Shown: in pieces, positions 47,751 through 59,140 of the stretch | Numbering within the stretch: position 1 is the first letter of the stretch | Layout: every line of letters starts with the position of its first letter | DNA from: Pictodentalium vernedei | Taxonomy: Eukaryota; Mollusca; Scaphopoda; Dentaliida; Dentaliidae | Assembly: GCA_031216915.1 (NCBI GenBank) | Contig: CM062297.1 | Location: 178,054,356-178,118,355, forward strand | Length of the DNA: 64,000 nucleotides | Direction of reading: 5' to 3' | Notes under the pieces: model-generated | Seen by the model: only the letters and a program-made list of their open reading frames with translations | Told to the model about the DNA's origin: nothing | Database searches by the model: none | Program-made: the position numbers and the translations under genes

Positions 47751-49020
47751 AGCTCACCTGACTGAAAGTTGGGATTAGCTATAGTGATCAACCACCATCC
47801 GTCGTCTGTCGTCCGTGAACATGGTGTTTGCACCTGCTCCTCCTAAACCATTGAACAAATTTTAGTTAAATTTGAGGTGATTGCTTGTTCTGAGATCGCA
47901 TTTTGTTTTTATTCAGATCAGTATGCCCAGCCCCATAGGGAAAATGCTCCAAAATTCTTAAAAAATCATCTTCTCATGAACCAGTTGGTACGATGATCTA
48001 ATATTTGGTATGGAGGTTCCTTTTGATGTGTAGAATCAAGTTTGTTCAATTTGAGCTTGTTCAGTTCGAGTGCCTGATTTAATATTTAGGCTCCTTAAGG
48101 TAGCCTGACTTTAACTTATTGCAATATGAGGAAATTTCTATAAAAATCATCTTCAGTTCCAACAGTTTTCATGTTTGGTATACAACATCTCTGGAGGGGT
48201 GGGGGGGGGGGGGGGGGGGGTCACATTCAATTTTGTTCAAATTGAGTCCCTGGCTTCATATTTATTCTTCATGAGCCCAAATTTTAACTTGGTGCAATTC
48301 AAATTTGTTCAAATCGAGTCCCTGGGTTCATATTTAGGCTTCCTATGTGAGCCCAAATTTTAACTTGGTGGAATATGAGGGAATTTCTTAAACAATATTC
48401 TTCTTCAGATTTTGCAGTTAGAATCCTTTCATATTTGGTATCCAATATCTTTAAGGGGTCAGATTCAATTTTGTCCAAATTGAGTCCCTGAGTTAATATT
48501 TGGGCTGGGAACCTGAATATTCACTTAGTCCAATATGATGGAATTTCCTTAAAACTCAGCTTTTCCAGATCCACCAATCAGAATACTTTCGTATTTGGTA
48601 TACAACATCTCTTGGGAGGTGAGATTCAAGTTTGTTCAAATTGGGTTGATATTTGGACTCCCTATGGTAGCCTGAATTTCAGTCTAATGCAAAATGAGGA
48701 AATTTCTTTAAAAATCTTCTTCAGATCCACCAGTCAGAATGCTTTCATGTTTGGTATGCATCATCTTGGTGGTGGGAGGGAAGGGCTCAGACTCAAGTTT
48801 GTTCAAATTTACCTCCTAGGTTGATATTTGGACTCCCTAGTTTTGCATTACTGGAAATTGTTTCTGTGGTAGCATCCCAGTACTATAAAAAAATCATTTG
48901 GCATGGACAACTGAGTTATAAATAATTGAATAACTTCATTCCTCTGTAGTGTTAATTAGTTATAGATGCTGATTAAATCCTATTGTCAGGTGAGTGCCTC
49001 AGGTCTCATGGGGCCTTTTT
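47751..49020 (+). mobile_element. F1 Helentron-like element (copy h)
   Basis: The 5' end is AGCTCACCTGACTGAAAGTT. The core has ATTTGGTATACAACATCTCT units and a G-rich run at 48,193-48,220. The 3' end is TGTCAGGTGAGTGCC and a decayed hairpin AGGTCTCATGGGGCCT. It lies against the partial exon at 47,728. Confidence 0.7.
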
Positions 49021-49186
49021 TACTGTAACCCAGTTAGAAAGTTGCACTAGGTAGCATGGTGGTAACACATATGAAAAAGATGATGTGATACTTCTCTGTT
49101 TTCACTATGCCAGTTATGCTATTTTAAATCTTGACTGGAATACCACCAAAATAAATAGCAACAAGTAGTATGTTAGTTGTTGCTAT
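49021..49186. other. Short host flank before DIRS C
   Basis: No feature recognised. Confidence 0.4.
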
Positions 49187-50060
49187 ATTTTTATACTGTA
49201 CCAATGACCCAGACATAGCTGGTGCTAATTCTCAAAATCTTGGGCCAAACACAAATTTTGCCCCCCCAATCCCCAAAATTTGCATCTAAAACCGAAAAAA
49301 TCATGTCCTAAATGGTCCTCCATACTTTTCCTCCACTGCACATGCGCAGTGTCAAGGAGGTCTCAAAATTGGCGCCAATTATCATTCTTTGTTTGGCCCT
49401 TCATCAGTTCACATCTGACTGATATTTGTGCTTGAAAATCTCAGTTTAAATGATGCCAGACACATAAATATTAGAGAAATGGTGGATATAAAGAGGAATT
49501 AGAAGGAGGAGAGGAAAATGAGTGGCAGGAAATAGTCAGGGCTGTAACTTAAAAGTTTTTTACGAAATTATGTTATGTTGCCTAATTTCGAGGCATGGGC
49601 CTGTTGTTGTCATTCTTGCTATAAAGTTACACTGCTTGTTCAGTGTTTCCTCTCTCCCTTTCCTTTAAGCCCCCCTTGCTATTCTCCCATGCTTGTGGCA
49701 TATTTTTTGTAATATTATTACTAAAATTTCTTGGGAGTTTTAGCTGGGTAACAGAATGAATTCTGTTCTTTTCCCCATGTTTACGTCCTCACCCATGGGT
49801 GTTTAGGCGTTGTGTTCTGCATCTACCATCTGATGTTCTGCAGTTTCTTCCCTGGAAGTCTCTGTTTTGCATCAGATAGTGTTGTTATTGGTAACTGATT
49901 TTGGGCCATGTTTATCAGTGCCTGGAGTCATGTTTCTCGTGTTTATACACTTCTTGTTTACATTGACAACGGTTTCTGTTGAGAGGGGTTTCTTATCTTT
50001 GTATTAGCTTAATCAAAACAAGATACATTATTATTATACGTAAGTGTTGCATTAATTTTT

Positions 50061-51898
50061 AGCTCAACTTTGACGAAGTCAAATTTGAGCTATTGTCATG
50101 GCCCGTCGTCCGTCTGTCCATCCGTCCGTCTGTCCGTACGTCAACAATTGGCTATGGCTCGGGCTAGAGGTCGTATTTATGAACCGATCTTTACGAAGCT
50201 TCTTGTGTTCCTTTGTTATGACCCTGGGACGGGAACGAGTGTTTTTAGGTGTGGTCCGAAATTCAAGATGGCTGCCAGCGGCCATTTTGTACCGATGATG
50301 CAAAAATCAGTTTTTTGTACCGAACTTCTGTATGAAAGTTCTGATTTGAATAAAGTTTTGTATAAATGTTTAGTACCATGGGATACATCACATATAATAC
50401 GGGTTTTTTTCTCGTGCGTAAATTATGCAAATTAGACTGACTTTGATTTATTTAGTGTTACTTTCAGAGCTGTAAGTGCCAAGCTGCTATGGCTCGGGCT
50501 AGAGGCCGTATTTATGAACCAATCTTTACGAAACTTCTTGGGTACCTTTGTTATGACCCTGGGACGGGAACGAGTGTTTTTGGGTGTGGTCCAAAATTCA
50601 AGATGGCTGCCAGTGACCATTTTGTACCGATGATGCAAAAATCAGTTTTTTGTACAGAACTTCTGTATGAAAGTTCTGATTTGAATAAAGTTTTGTATAA
50701 ATGTATAGTACAATGGGATACATCACATATAATACGGGTTTTTTTCTCGTGCGTAAATTATGCAAATTAGACTAACTTTGATTTATTTGGTGTTACTTTC
50801 AGAGCTGTAAGTGCCAAGCTGCTATGGCTCGGGCTAGAGGCCGTATTTATGAACCAATCTTTACGAAACTTCTTGGGTACCTTTGTTACGACCGTGGGAC
50901 GAGAACGAGTGTTTTTGGGTGCAGTCCCAAATTCCAGATGGCTGCCAGCAGCCATTTTGTACCGACGATGCCGAAATCTGTTTTTTGTACAGAACTTCCA
51001 TATGAAAGCTCTGATTTGAATAATTTTTTGTATGAATGTTTAGTACCATGGGATACATTACATATATTACAGGTTTTTTTCTTGTGCGTAAATTATGCAA
51101 ATTAGGCTAACTTTGATTTATTTAGTGTTACTTTCAGCACTGTGAGTGCAAATCCCAATACGGCTCGGGCTAGAGGCCGTATTTATGAACCGATCTTCAC
51201 GAAACTTCTTGGGTACATTTGTTATCACTGTGGGACGAGAAGGAGTGTTTTTGGGTCCAGTCTGAAATTCAAGATGGCCGCTAGCAGCCATTTTGTTCAA
51301 AATTAAGTGCAATCAGATTTTTGCGCAGAACTTCCAAATGAAAGATCTGATTTGAATAAATTTTTGTATGAATGTTTAGTACCATGGGATACATTACATA
51401 TAATACAGAGTTTTTCTCGTGAATAAATTATGCAAATTAGGGGTCCGGGTGAGACTTGGAAAATTTTGGACCAAAATCCGGAAATTAGTTTTTTGGTTTT
51501 TTATGCGTTTTGGTCAATTTTAAGACAAAAAAAAAAAAAATTTTTTTTACACTGAAAATTTGGGGTCCGGGTGGGACTTAGAAAATTTTGGACCAAAATC
51601 CGGAAATTAGTTTTTTGTGTTTTGATGCATTTTGGTCAATTTTAAAAAGAAGAAGAAAAAATTTTAGTCTGAAAATATTTTGTTTGGGACTGAAAATTTC
51701 CACACAAAAATAATAATCTACAATGATTGGTCTTAATCTGTAGTCCATTACAGTCACCTTGTAATTCTTTTATTATTCTTGACTGGGCCAAAACAAATAC
51801 TAATTCCTGTCATATTCATTATTCAGTTGTCTTGGCCACAGCAAGTACTAATTCCTGTCATATCCAAGTTGAGCTACAGAGTCATTGACTCTTTCATT
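50061..51898 (+). mobile_element. F2 Helentron-like element (copy d), complete, inside DIRS C
   Basis: The 5' end AGCTCAACTTTGACGAAGTC folds to TTTGAGCT. CGTCCGTCTGTCCATCCGTC follows. Core units start with ATGGCTCGGGCTAGAGG at 50,153, 50,489 and 50,824, and the equivalent TACGGCTCGGGCTAGAGG at about 51,159, a 335-bp period. The 3' end is CAAGTTGAGCTAC, the hairpin AGAGTCATTGACTCT and TTCATT. It is inserted in a T-rich site of the DIRS leader. Confidence 0.85.
51440..51720 (+). repeat. Two units of about 115 bp shared with the F1-j element
   Basis: GGTCCGGGTGGGACTTAGAA, TTTTGGACCAAAATCCGGAA and TTTATGCGTTTTGGTCAATT occur twice here and twice at 61,800-62,060 in a different family. The core TTTTGGACCAAAATCC is nearly palindromic. 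Confidence 0.7.
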
Positions 51899-54800
51899 TT
51901 GTAATATTTTAAAAAATTTTGTCCACACTTAGGCTTTTTTGGGATCCATTGAGGCTCAACGTTACTTTCAGAAACTTGGGCTTTTCTGAAAAAATATTTT
52001 TTCAAAATTTTTTTTTAATTTCAATTATTTTTTCTATGTTAATGGATCATGTTATTATGTATCTTTGTTTTCAGGGGTTGGTGCGAGTACTAGGACTTTT
52101 TGTGTTCTTTTCACAATGAAAGGATATTGTTCAAATTGTAATAAGAGGAAATTTTCTTCTGACTTTCATAATCATTGTATTAATTGTAGTCAGTGTACTC
52201 GCACTAACTCCTGTTCAGTATGTGTCAATTGGGATGACAAACATTGGAAACGTGTGTCACAGTATGTTGTTAGCGGGGAAAAGGCCATGCCGGTCCTTTC
52301 TCTGCAGGGTCACTCTAGTTTATCGATCTCTATTTCAGAGGAACAAGAACAGGGTGATGTTTCCGTGATGTCTTCCAAAAGTGTGCCTCCGTCGTCACAG
52401 TTAAATGAAGAGCTAGCGGCAAAAGTGCTCATGGAAATACATCAATTGCCTAAGAGGTCCCAGTAGGATCGACGGCATTGGCGTCTGCTAGCTCGCCCGG
52501 TGTAGCGACCATTCATCGAATGGCTCGGCAGCCGGGTTCGTCCGTTGCGGTCCAGGAAGGTGATTTGGAGGATGCGAGCACTATGATAAGACAAAGTGCA
52601 CACCCAGTGACGACAGATCAGAGGAGAGAACGGAGGAAGCCTATTAGTCCGGTTCCTAGCTCGTCCAGGTCCATCCGGGCTGCGAGCGAGAGAGGTCCCT
52701 CTCTCGTACAACAACATCTGGGACCAGATGTTGTGGTACAAAACGTTTCGCATTTGGAGCATACGTCTGCCGCTCGGGATGCTCCGTTATATAGACAGTC
52801 CGGAGAGACTGTCGATAAGGCTTCCTCATCTTCACGGCAGTGCACACGACCGCACCTTGGCTACGTGACCACGGATATCCAGCCAGCTTCGCCGATCAGG
52901 GATTCCACGGCGACCAGGTCACGCCATCCGGTAGCCAGGAACACGAGGCCTGTAGACTCCGGACGTTCGCATAAAAGAAGTATGCAGGAGTCAACGTACA
53001 CGGAGCTTCCAGCGGCAAAGCAACGTAAGACCGCTACTCCACAGGCCTCAGTGACGGACGTGCTATCCAAAATAGCACAACTTATCGCAGCATCCCAGCA
53101 AACGACAGAATCTCTGTCAGATCAGGACGACGCTGGGACGCTGGGTCGGTACGCTCCGCTGAAGCATCAGGTACGGCCGGCCGAGAACTTCATAGGGTCC
53201 GACAGGATAGCGAAAGGGATTCGGAGGATTTGGAGCTCTCCCTTTCGGAACAACATAAAGCTGCCTTAGATTTTATCCGGCATTATCTTCCAGAGGTTGT
53301 TCCGTCGGACCAGAATGCTGCGATGCCGGATAAGAGACTGATCGCGTCATTGGACACAGAATTTTTTGATCGGTTCAGGGACATCGTCCCTGAGTTTCCG
53401 ACACAGTCCAATAAGGTCACAAGAACATTCGAATTATTGAATGACGCTATATATAAGCTTGCTACCAAAACGGGCAAGTCTGGTTTCTTATCCGCAAATG
53501 CTCTAAATCTGCCTTTCATCAATTCAAGGAATAAATTCGAAACGGCAGGACAGGGCATACCGAGAGTTCCTCTGCATCTAGACGACGAGGCTGAAGACTT
53601 GGAATTGTCTATACCGTCGTCTATGTCAATTCCAACCACGATGTTGGAAACGACAATAATGTCTAACAGAGTTAACTTAGACGCTTTATCATACGCAGAT
53701 CACCTTACTAAGGCGTTATCATTACGTCTTCAAGGGAAAGAATTCCAGGATATACAATCCTTATTAAGACTTCTTTCAAGGGCAGTAGCTTATTCCACGT
53801 ATAACTCCGCCCTTTCAGTGGCAAACCTGCAGTTGGTTAGACGTGACGCAGCCCTAGCTACATCCACGCGCGTGGATGGTAAGGTGAAGAACTCTCTCAA
53901 GAGTCGCTTCGGTCTCTGGAGAGCTTCTCTTCGACGGCAAGCTTTCAGCAATCTATGATAAGATAACTAAGAAAACTTCAGATTGTCTGCTATTCAAATC
54001 TGCTTCCAAAAAGTCGGTTACAGCAGAAAAGAGTAAGACAGGCACTTCCGGGACAAGTACGCCCAAGAGAAGTTCCTATAGAGGTTCCTATACGTCCTCT
54101 AGGTCTTATTCTAGAGACCGCCAAGGCAGCGACTCACGTGGGGGACGTTATTCTGGCCGAGATAACAGGTCAGACGTCCCTAGGTCGACGGGGCGAGGTG
54201 CGGGTCGTGGAGGATGTAGTTTCTCCTTCCGCAAGCCTCGCAGGTCCAGGAGGTGATGGTTTGAACCTCTATCGTGTTCCGGTAGGCGGAAGATTATCGA
54301 ATTTTATAAACGATTGGGTCGTCAATTACGGACGACCCCTGGGTTCGAGGGGTAATTTCGGAAGGACTAAGAATATCCTTCAAACGAAAGCCTCCATTAA
54401 CTCGAAGTCCAAAATGGACTCAGCTTCCGTCAAATCCGCAGAAAAGAGACGCTCTTTTATCAGAAGTACAGTCTCTTCTGAAGAAGAATGTGGTAGAGGT
54501 CGTAGAAGACCAGGAATCACCGGGTTTCTACAGCCATCTGTTTCTGGTGCCGAAACCAGACGGCTCGTTCCGTCCAGTCATAGATCTGAGCTGGATCAAC
54601 AAGCTGATCGTCGCTCCGAAGTTCTATATGGAGACAATTCGATCAGTCAGAGCGAGTATTCGGGTGAACGACTATGCTACAAGCATAGATCTCAAGGATG
54701 CGTACTTTCACGTCATGGTACATCCGACATTCAGAAAGTATCTACGCTTCGCAGTCCTAGGAGTTGTATATCAGTTCCGAGCGATGTGCTTCGGTTTGAA

Positions 54801-57789
54801 CCTAGCGCCCTGGGCTTTCACTCGAGTAATGAACTCCGTAATGATATATTTCCGAGCTCATTCGTCTGCGTTAACGTCGGCCTAACTGGACGATATTCTT
54901 CAGAGGTACGGCAATGAGTTAACGTTTCAGAACGTTGTGCAGAATCTGCTTCTATTACTCCGACGTCTCGGTTTTATAATAAACGAGAAGTCGGATCTGG
55001 TGCCGTCCAAGTCATTCACTCATCTGGGAATGAGCTTCGAGACGCACAACAATCTTGTTCGTCTGCCATTAACCAGAGCGAAATTAGTCAGTTGTTATGC
55101 TCGCTATTGTCTTCACTCAGACAAAGTCACAGCGAGAGAGTTCATGAGACTGATAGGTCTGTGCAGAGGCTGCGGATCTCATTCCGATGGGGCGGTTACG
55201 CACTCGTCCTCTCCAAATTTTCTTGACTCAGAATTGGAGTGTAAAGATTCATTTGCTCGATATAGACGTTCTCTTGTCAAATCAGGTGAAACAAGAGATT
55301 CAGACTTGGGCAAACATTCAGTGGTTAACTCAGGGAGTCCCACTGCAGTTGCCGCATCCGAGTTTTACGATTATGACGGATGCCAGTCAAACAGGTTGGG
55401 GTGCAACATTGATCCCAACAGATTCGAAGTGCCAGGGTCATTGGGCTCAGCAATTTCTAGGCAAGCACATAAACATCAAGGAAATGATGTCAATTTGGCT
55501 TGCACTACGTCATTGGATGAACATTATTCAGAAAGCACATGTCCAAATCCTGTCCGACAATACGACAGTAGTAGCGTATATTCGGAACCAGGGAGGCACT
55601 TATTCCGTTCCGTTATTCAATTTAACGGAAAGAATCCTTCTTTTTGTTCTAGAACACCAGGTTCTACTTTCAGTCCATCATATTCCGGGTCGTCTGAATG
55701 TATTAGCAGATTCCCTTTCACGGAAGGGTCGCTTGTTGCCGTCAGAATGGACTCTCAACAAACAGGTATTCAATCAGATTTGCTACCAATGGGAGCGGCC
55801 AATGATAGACTTATTTGCGACACAGCTCAACAATCAGTTGCAGATGTATGTGTCTCCATGTCCGGATCCCTGAGCATATGCAGTAGACGCTCTATCGATC
55901 TCGTGGGCTGGAATGATAGGATATGCGTATCCTCCAGCGCTGTTGATTCAGCAGATATTGCTAAAGATAAAACAATCTCAATGCAAAATTCTATTGGTAG
56001 CATCTCTGTCTCCACAGAGACCGTGGATAAATCTACTCAGGTGTCTGCTGTGGGACTTACCGCGGAAGGTTCCTCCACAAGAGGATCTTCTTTCGCAGGG
56101 GAAATCGCGTCAACTATATCACAACCCGCAAGGTCTCAACCTTCACGTATTTCTGTTGTGCGGTCCTTCTTGCATGGCAAGCATTTTACAGGACGAGCAG
56201 TGGATGCAATTTCTAACTGTAGGAGGACCTCCTCTTCGCTAAACTATGCGACTAAGTGGAAGGTCTTTTGTCGTTGGTGTAGGGATCATTCTGTTGATAT
56301 TTTTGATCCCTCCATTCCAGACATTGCAAACTTTCTAGTATACTTGTTTGATGAGATCAAACTGCAGCCTGTTTCTATTAAAGGTTATTGGTCTTTGTTA
56401 TCTGATACCTATGCACACCATGATAGTTTACAAATTGGATCTAATGTCTCTTTATCTAAATTAGTTAGAAACTTCTCGATATATAAACCTAGAACCCTTA
56501 GATTAATTCCTGAATGGAAATTATCTTGGGTTCTTCTTAAATTAAAAGAAAAGCCATTTGAGCCTCTTGAGACAGTGAACTTCAAATTCTTATCTTATAA
56601 GACAGCATTTCTCTTAGCTTTCTCTTCTGCTAGAAGAGTCAGTGAGCTTCATGCACTATCTGTGGACGATTCTCACTATCGTAGTGTCGGGAACACTATT
56701 ACCTTTACTACTAATGTTGGATTTTTGGCTAAGAATCAGGCTCCTAATAAATATCCGGAACCTATTGTTATTAAGGCTCTTCCGTCTTCAGACGGGCATA
56801 GGCTTTACTCTGTCCGGTTAGAGCTTTATGTATCTATAAACGAAGATCTCAGTTTATCAGAAAGGGACAAAAACGCTTCTTTCTGTCTCTGATGCCTAAT
56901 AGAAAGGACATTACGGTCCATTCTATTGCTAGATGGATTCAATTAACTATCCGTACTGCTTATGATAATCTATCTTCAACTCAGCAGTCTGTGCTTAAGA
57001 TTTCGGCTCATGAAGTAAGAGCTCTTTCTACGTCATGGGCTTACGCAAATAGTGTTGCTATTACAGATTTAATGAAGGCTGCATATTGGTCTCAGCCATC
57101 CACATTCACAAATTTTTATCTCAGAAATATTGAGTCCATTTCTGGAGACCTGCATTGTTTAGGTCCGTTATCTGTTGCTCAGAATGTCGTCCACTAAACA
57201 GTTGCAACTATAGTTATGCAGGCTTTCTGTTCCGGCAGTGACTCTGTCCTGCTGCCCTCTTCGCTCTGGGCTATTTGACCCAGGGCAAGGGGAAGGGGGG
57301 GGGGGGGGAGGGTGTTTCCTTAGGTCACCTGCTTTATAGTGAAAAGCAAGGGGATACCTCCTCCGGAGTCAGTAATTCTGAGTCGGTACCGGGATGGTTT
57401 TAAAGTGTAAAGTTAATGTTTAAAATTCATTCATGTCATATTTTTAAAGTGTAGCTCGGTGTGAAGCATTTGTATATGTCACGTGTCAAATGGGCGTTAA
57501 TATACAATCCTTGGACACTTTTAAAGAGTATAAAGAGTCTCAATTCTCTGGACTGACTTTATTTATTGGCTTACTTTAAAAATAATTAGTATAAAGGGTT
57601 ATACTGGATGTTAATAGAGAACATGAATGTTATGCTCAATTATGGAGGGTGTTGTGTCTTTCTAATTTATCATAAGAAAGATACATGTAAAGCCTAATAC
57701 TCCTTTTCTCCTCGAGGGGATAACTCTATTATATATAGTTGAGCTTATTGGATTTTCCTCTATGTCCTAGGCCCTCCAGCCTTTTTACT

Positions 57790-58183
57790 ATTCAGCTAAG
57801 TCTGGGTCATTGGTACAGTATAAAAATGTTAAAAAATTTATAGTAATTTATATATTTTTTATACTTACCAATGACCCAGACGGGGATGGCCCTCCCAGGA
57901 GTTGGGAACTCATACCTCCCCACTGAGTACATAGCGCTGACCCGGCACTGCTTGTAAGAATGATAATTGACGCCAATTTCGAGACCTCCTTGACACTGCG
58001 CATGCGCAGTGGAGGAAAAGTATGGAGGACCATTTAGGACATGATTTTTTCGGTTTTAGATGCAAATTTTGGGGATTGGGGGGCAAAATTTGTGTTTGGC
58101 CCTAGATTTTGAGAATTAGCACCAGCTATGTCTGGGTCATTGGTAAGTATAAAAAATATATAAATTACTATAAATTTTTTAAC
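57790..58183 (+). repeat. DIRS-C complementary region and right terminal repeat
   Basis: The first half of 57,797-57,895 (GTCATTGGTACAGTATAAAA) is the reverse complement of the left end at 49,187. The second half (TATACTTACCAATGACCC) is the reverse complement of the right end. This is the arrangement expected for DIRS replication through a circular intermediate. Confidence 0.8.
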
Positions 58184-58660
58184 TTTTTTGACGGAAATTC
58201 TTTCAAAATGGAAACATCATGCCTCTCTATTCATATGGGGATGCAATGCTCAACCTTTTGAGTGTAGATAGTCCGAAAGATTATCAATTAACTTGGAGAG
58301 TTCAAGAGGACCTGTTGTAGGGTTGTCGAGTTGTTAATTGATATCATTAGTTTATACTTTATATCTGTTCAACAGTTATTGCAGAGACTACGGCCGTATG
58401 CTTGATCAGCGACATTAGTTTGGGCACCAGTGCAAGTGCTTCTGCAGTGATTTTGATATCAAATATGGATGGACGTTGTCCCAAAAGACCACACGATGAC
58501 TCCACTGCAGCAACACTGACTCAAGTTCATGAGGAATATAAATCCATCAATCAAACCATATGCAATTTGTGCATTAAACAGCTGAAATTGGAGCTCCAGG
58601 GTTTAATTTAATTTTTTTTTGAGAAATGTATGACAAACATCTTTTTCCCAACTGAACTAC
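58184..58660. other. Flank of DIRS C, no gene recognised
   Basis: An open stretch at 58,402-58,611 encodes 69 residues with no recognised motif and weak splice-like borders. I do not call it a gene. Confidence 0.35.
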
Positions 58661-58663
58661 ATT

Positions 58664-58970
58664 GACCAATACATGGGGCCTTGCTGCACAAATGGCACAG
58701 CTAGAAACTGCGTTTACCATCTACTTTGCAATCAATGTGGTAAACAGTATGTCGGGGTAAAACGAAACGCCAGTTTCATACCTGTATACTAGAACACCTA
58801 GCAGATATCAACTGGACACTCCTGTTGACATACACTTTAATCAAAAGCATCACAATAATATGACGGAACAGCACTTGTGAAATACACTACATATTCTCCT
58901 TGAAAATGCTACAACCACTCTGCCTGAACAGAAAGGACTTTTAATAACTAGTCTCAAAAGATTGTAAAGT
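58664..58970 (+). mobile_element. Penelope-like element scrap (GIY-YIG region)
   Basis: Translated text NCVYHLLCNQCGKQYVG, followed later by TPVDIHFNQKHH and LPEQKGLLIT, resembles the GIY-YIG endonuclease of Penelope-like retroelements (pattern xVYxIxCxxCxxQYVGxT, then a PVxxHF block). It is short and strongly decayed. No reverse transcriptase is beside it. Confidence 0.5.
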
Positions 58971-59140
58971 CTTTCTGGCAAATCATGTGAGATTACCAAT
59001 TTCTTCATGTGCTGTTGCATTGCTTTGTCATAACCTGTATTTTGGTTTTACGCCCCCCCCCCCCCCTCCTCTACTCCTCACCCCTATAATTATGGGCCTT
59101 TATTAGTCGATTTTTACTAATTTTTAGCTCATTAGTTAGC
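58971..59140. other. Low-complexity flank
   Basis: A C run at about 59,053-59,067, then GGGCCTTTATTAGTCGATTT, which matches a repeat unit at about 63,770 on the other side of hAT element 1. Confidence 0.5.

Larger units (their letters stand above)
49187..58183 (+). mobile_element. DIRS retrotransposon C, nearly full length, both ends present
   Basis: The left inverted terminal repeat (49,187-49,390) is the reverse complement of the right end (about 57,955-58,165), with roughly half a dozen differences in 190 bp, so it is young. Parts: leader; gag-like region from about 52.1 kb with a Cys/His-rich start (CSNCNKRKF, HCINCSQC) to about 53.95 kb; reverse transcriptase at about 54.5-55.0 kb (FLVPKPDGSFRPVID, IDLKDAYFHVMV); RNase H at about 55.25-55.75 kb (DASQTGWGATL, SDNTTVVAYIRNQGG, HIPGRLNVLADSLSRK); tyrosine recombinase at about 56.2-57.2 kb (YATKWKVFCRWC, SARRVSELHAL, HEVRALSTSW). 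A complementary region lies at 57.79-57.9 kb. It is broken, with a handful of lesions. An F2 element sits in its leader. No methyltransferase part was seen. Confidence 0.9.

Noticed and set aside
49187-49390. A separate inverted DIRS scrap
   Set aside because: Its close match to the right end of copy C, inverted orientation and position before the C leader make it the left terminal repeat of C.
58402-58611. A 69-residue open frame as a gene or exon
   Set aside because: No recognised motif, weak splice-like borders and no phase link to the RRM gene.
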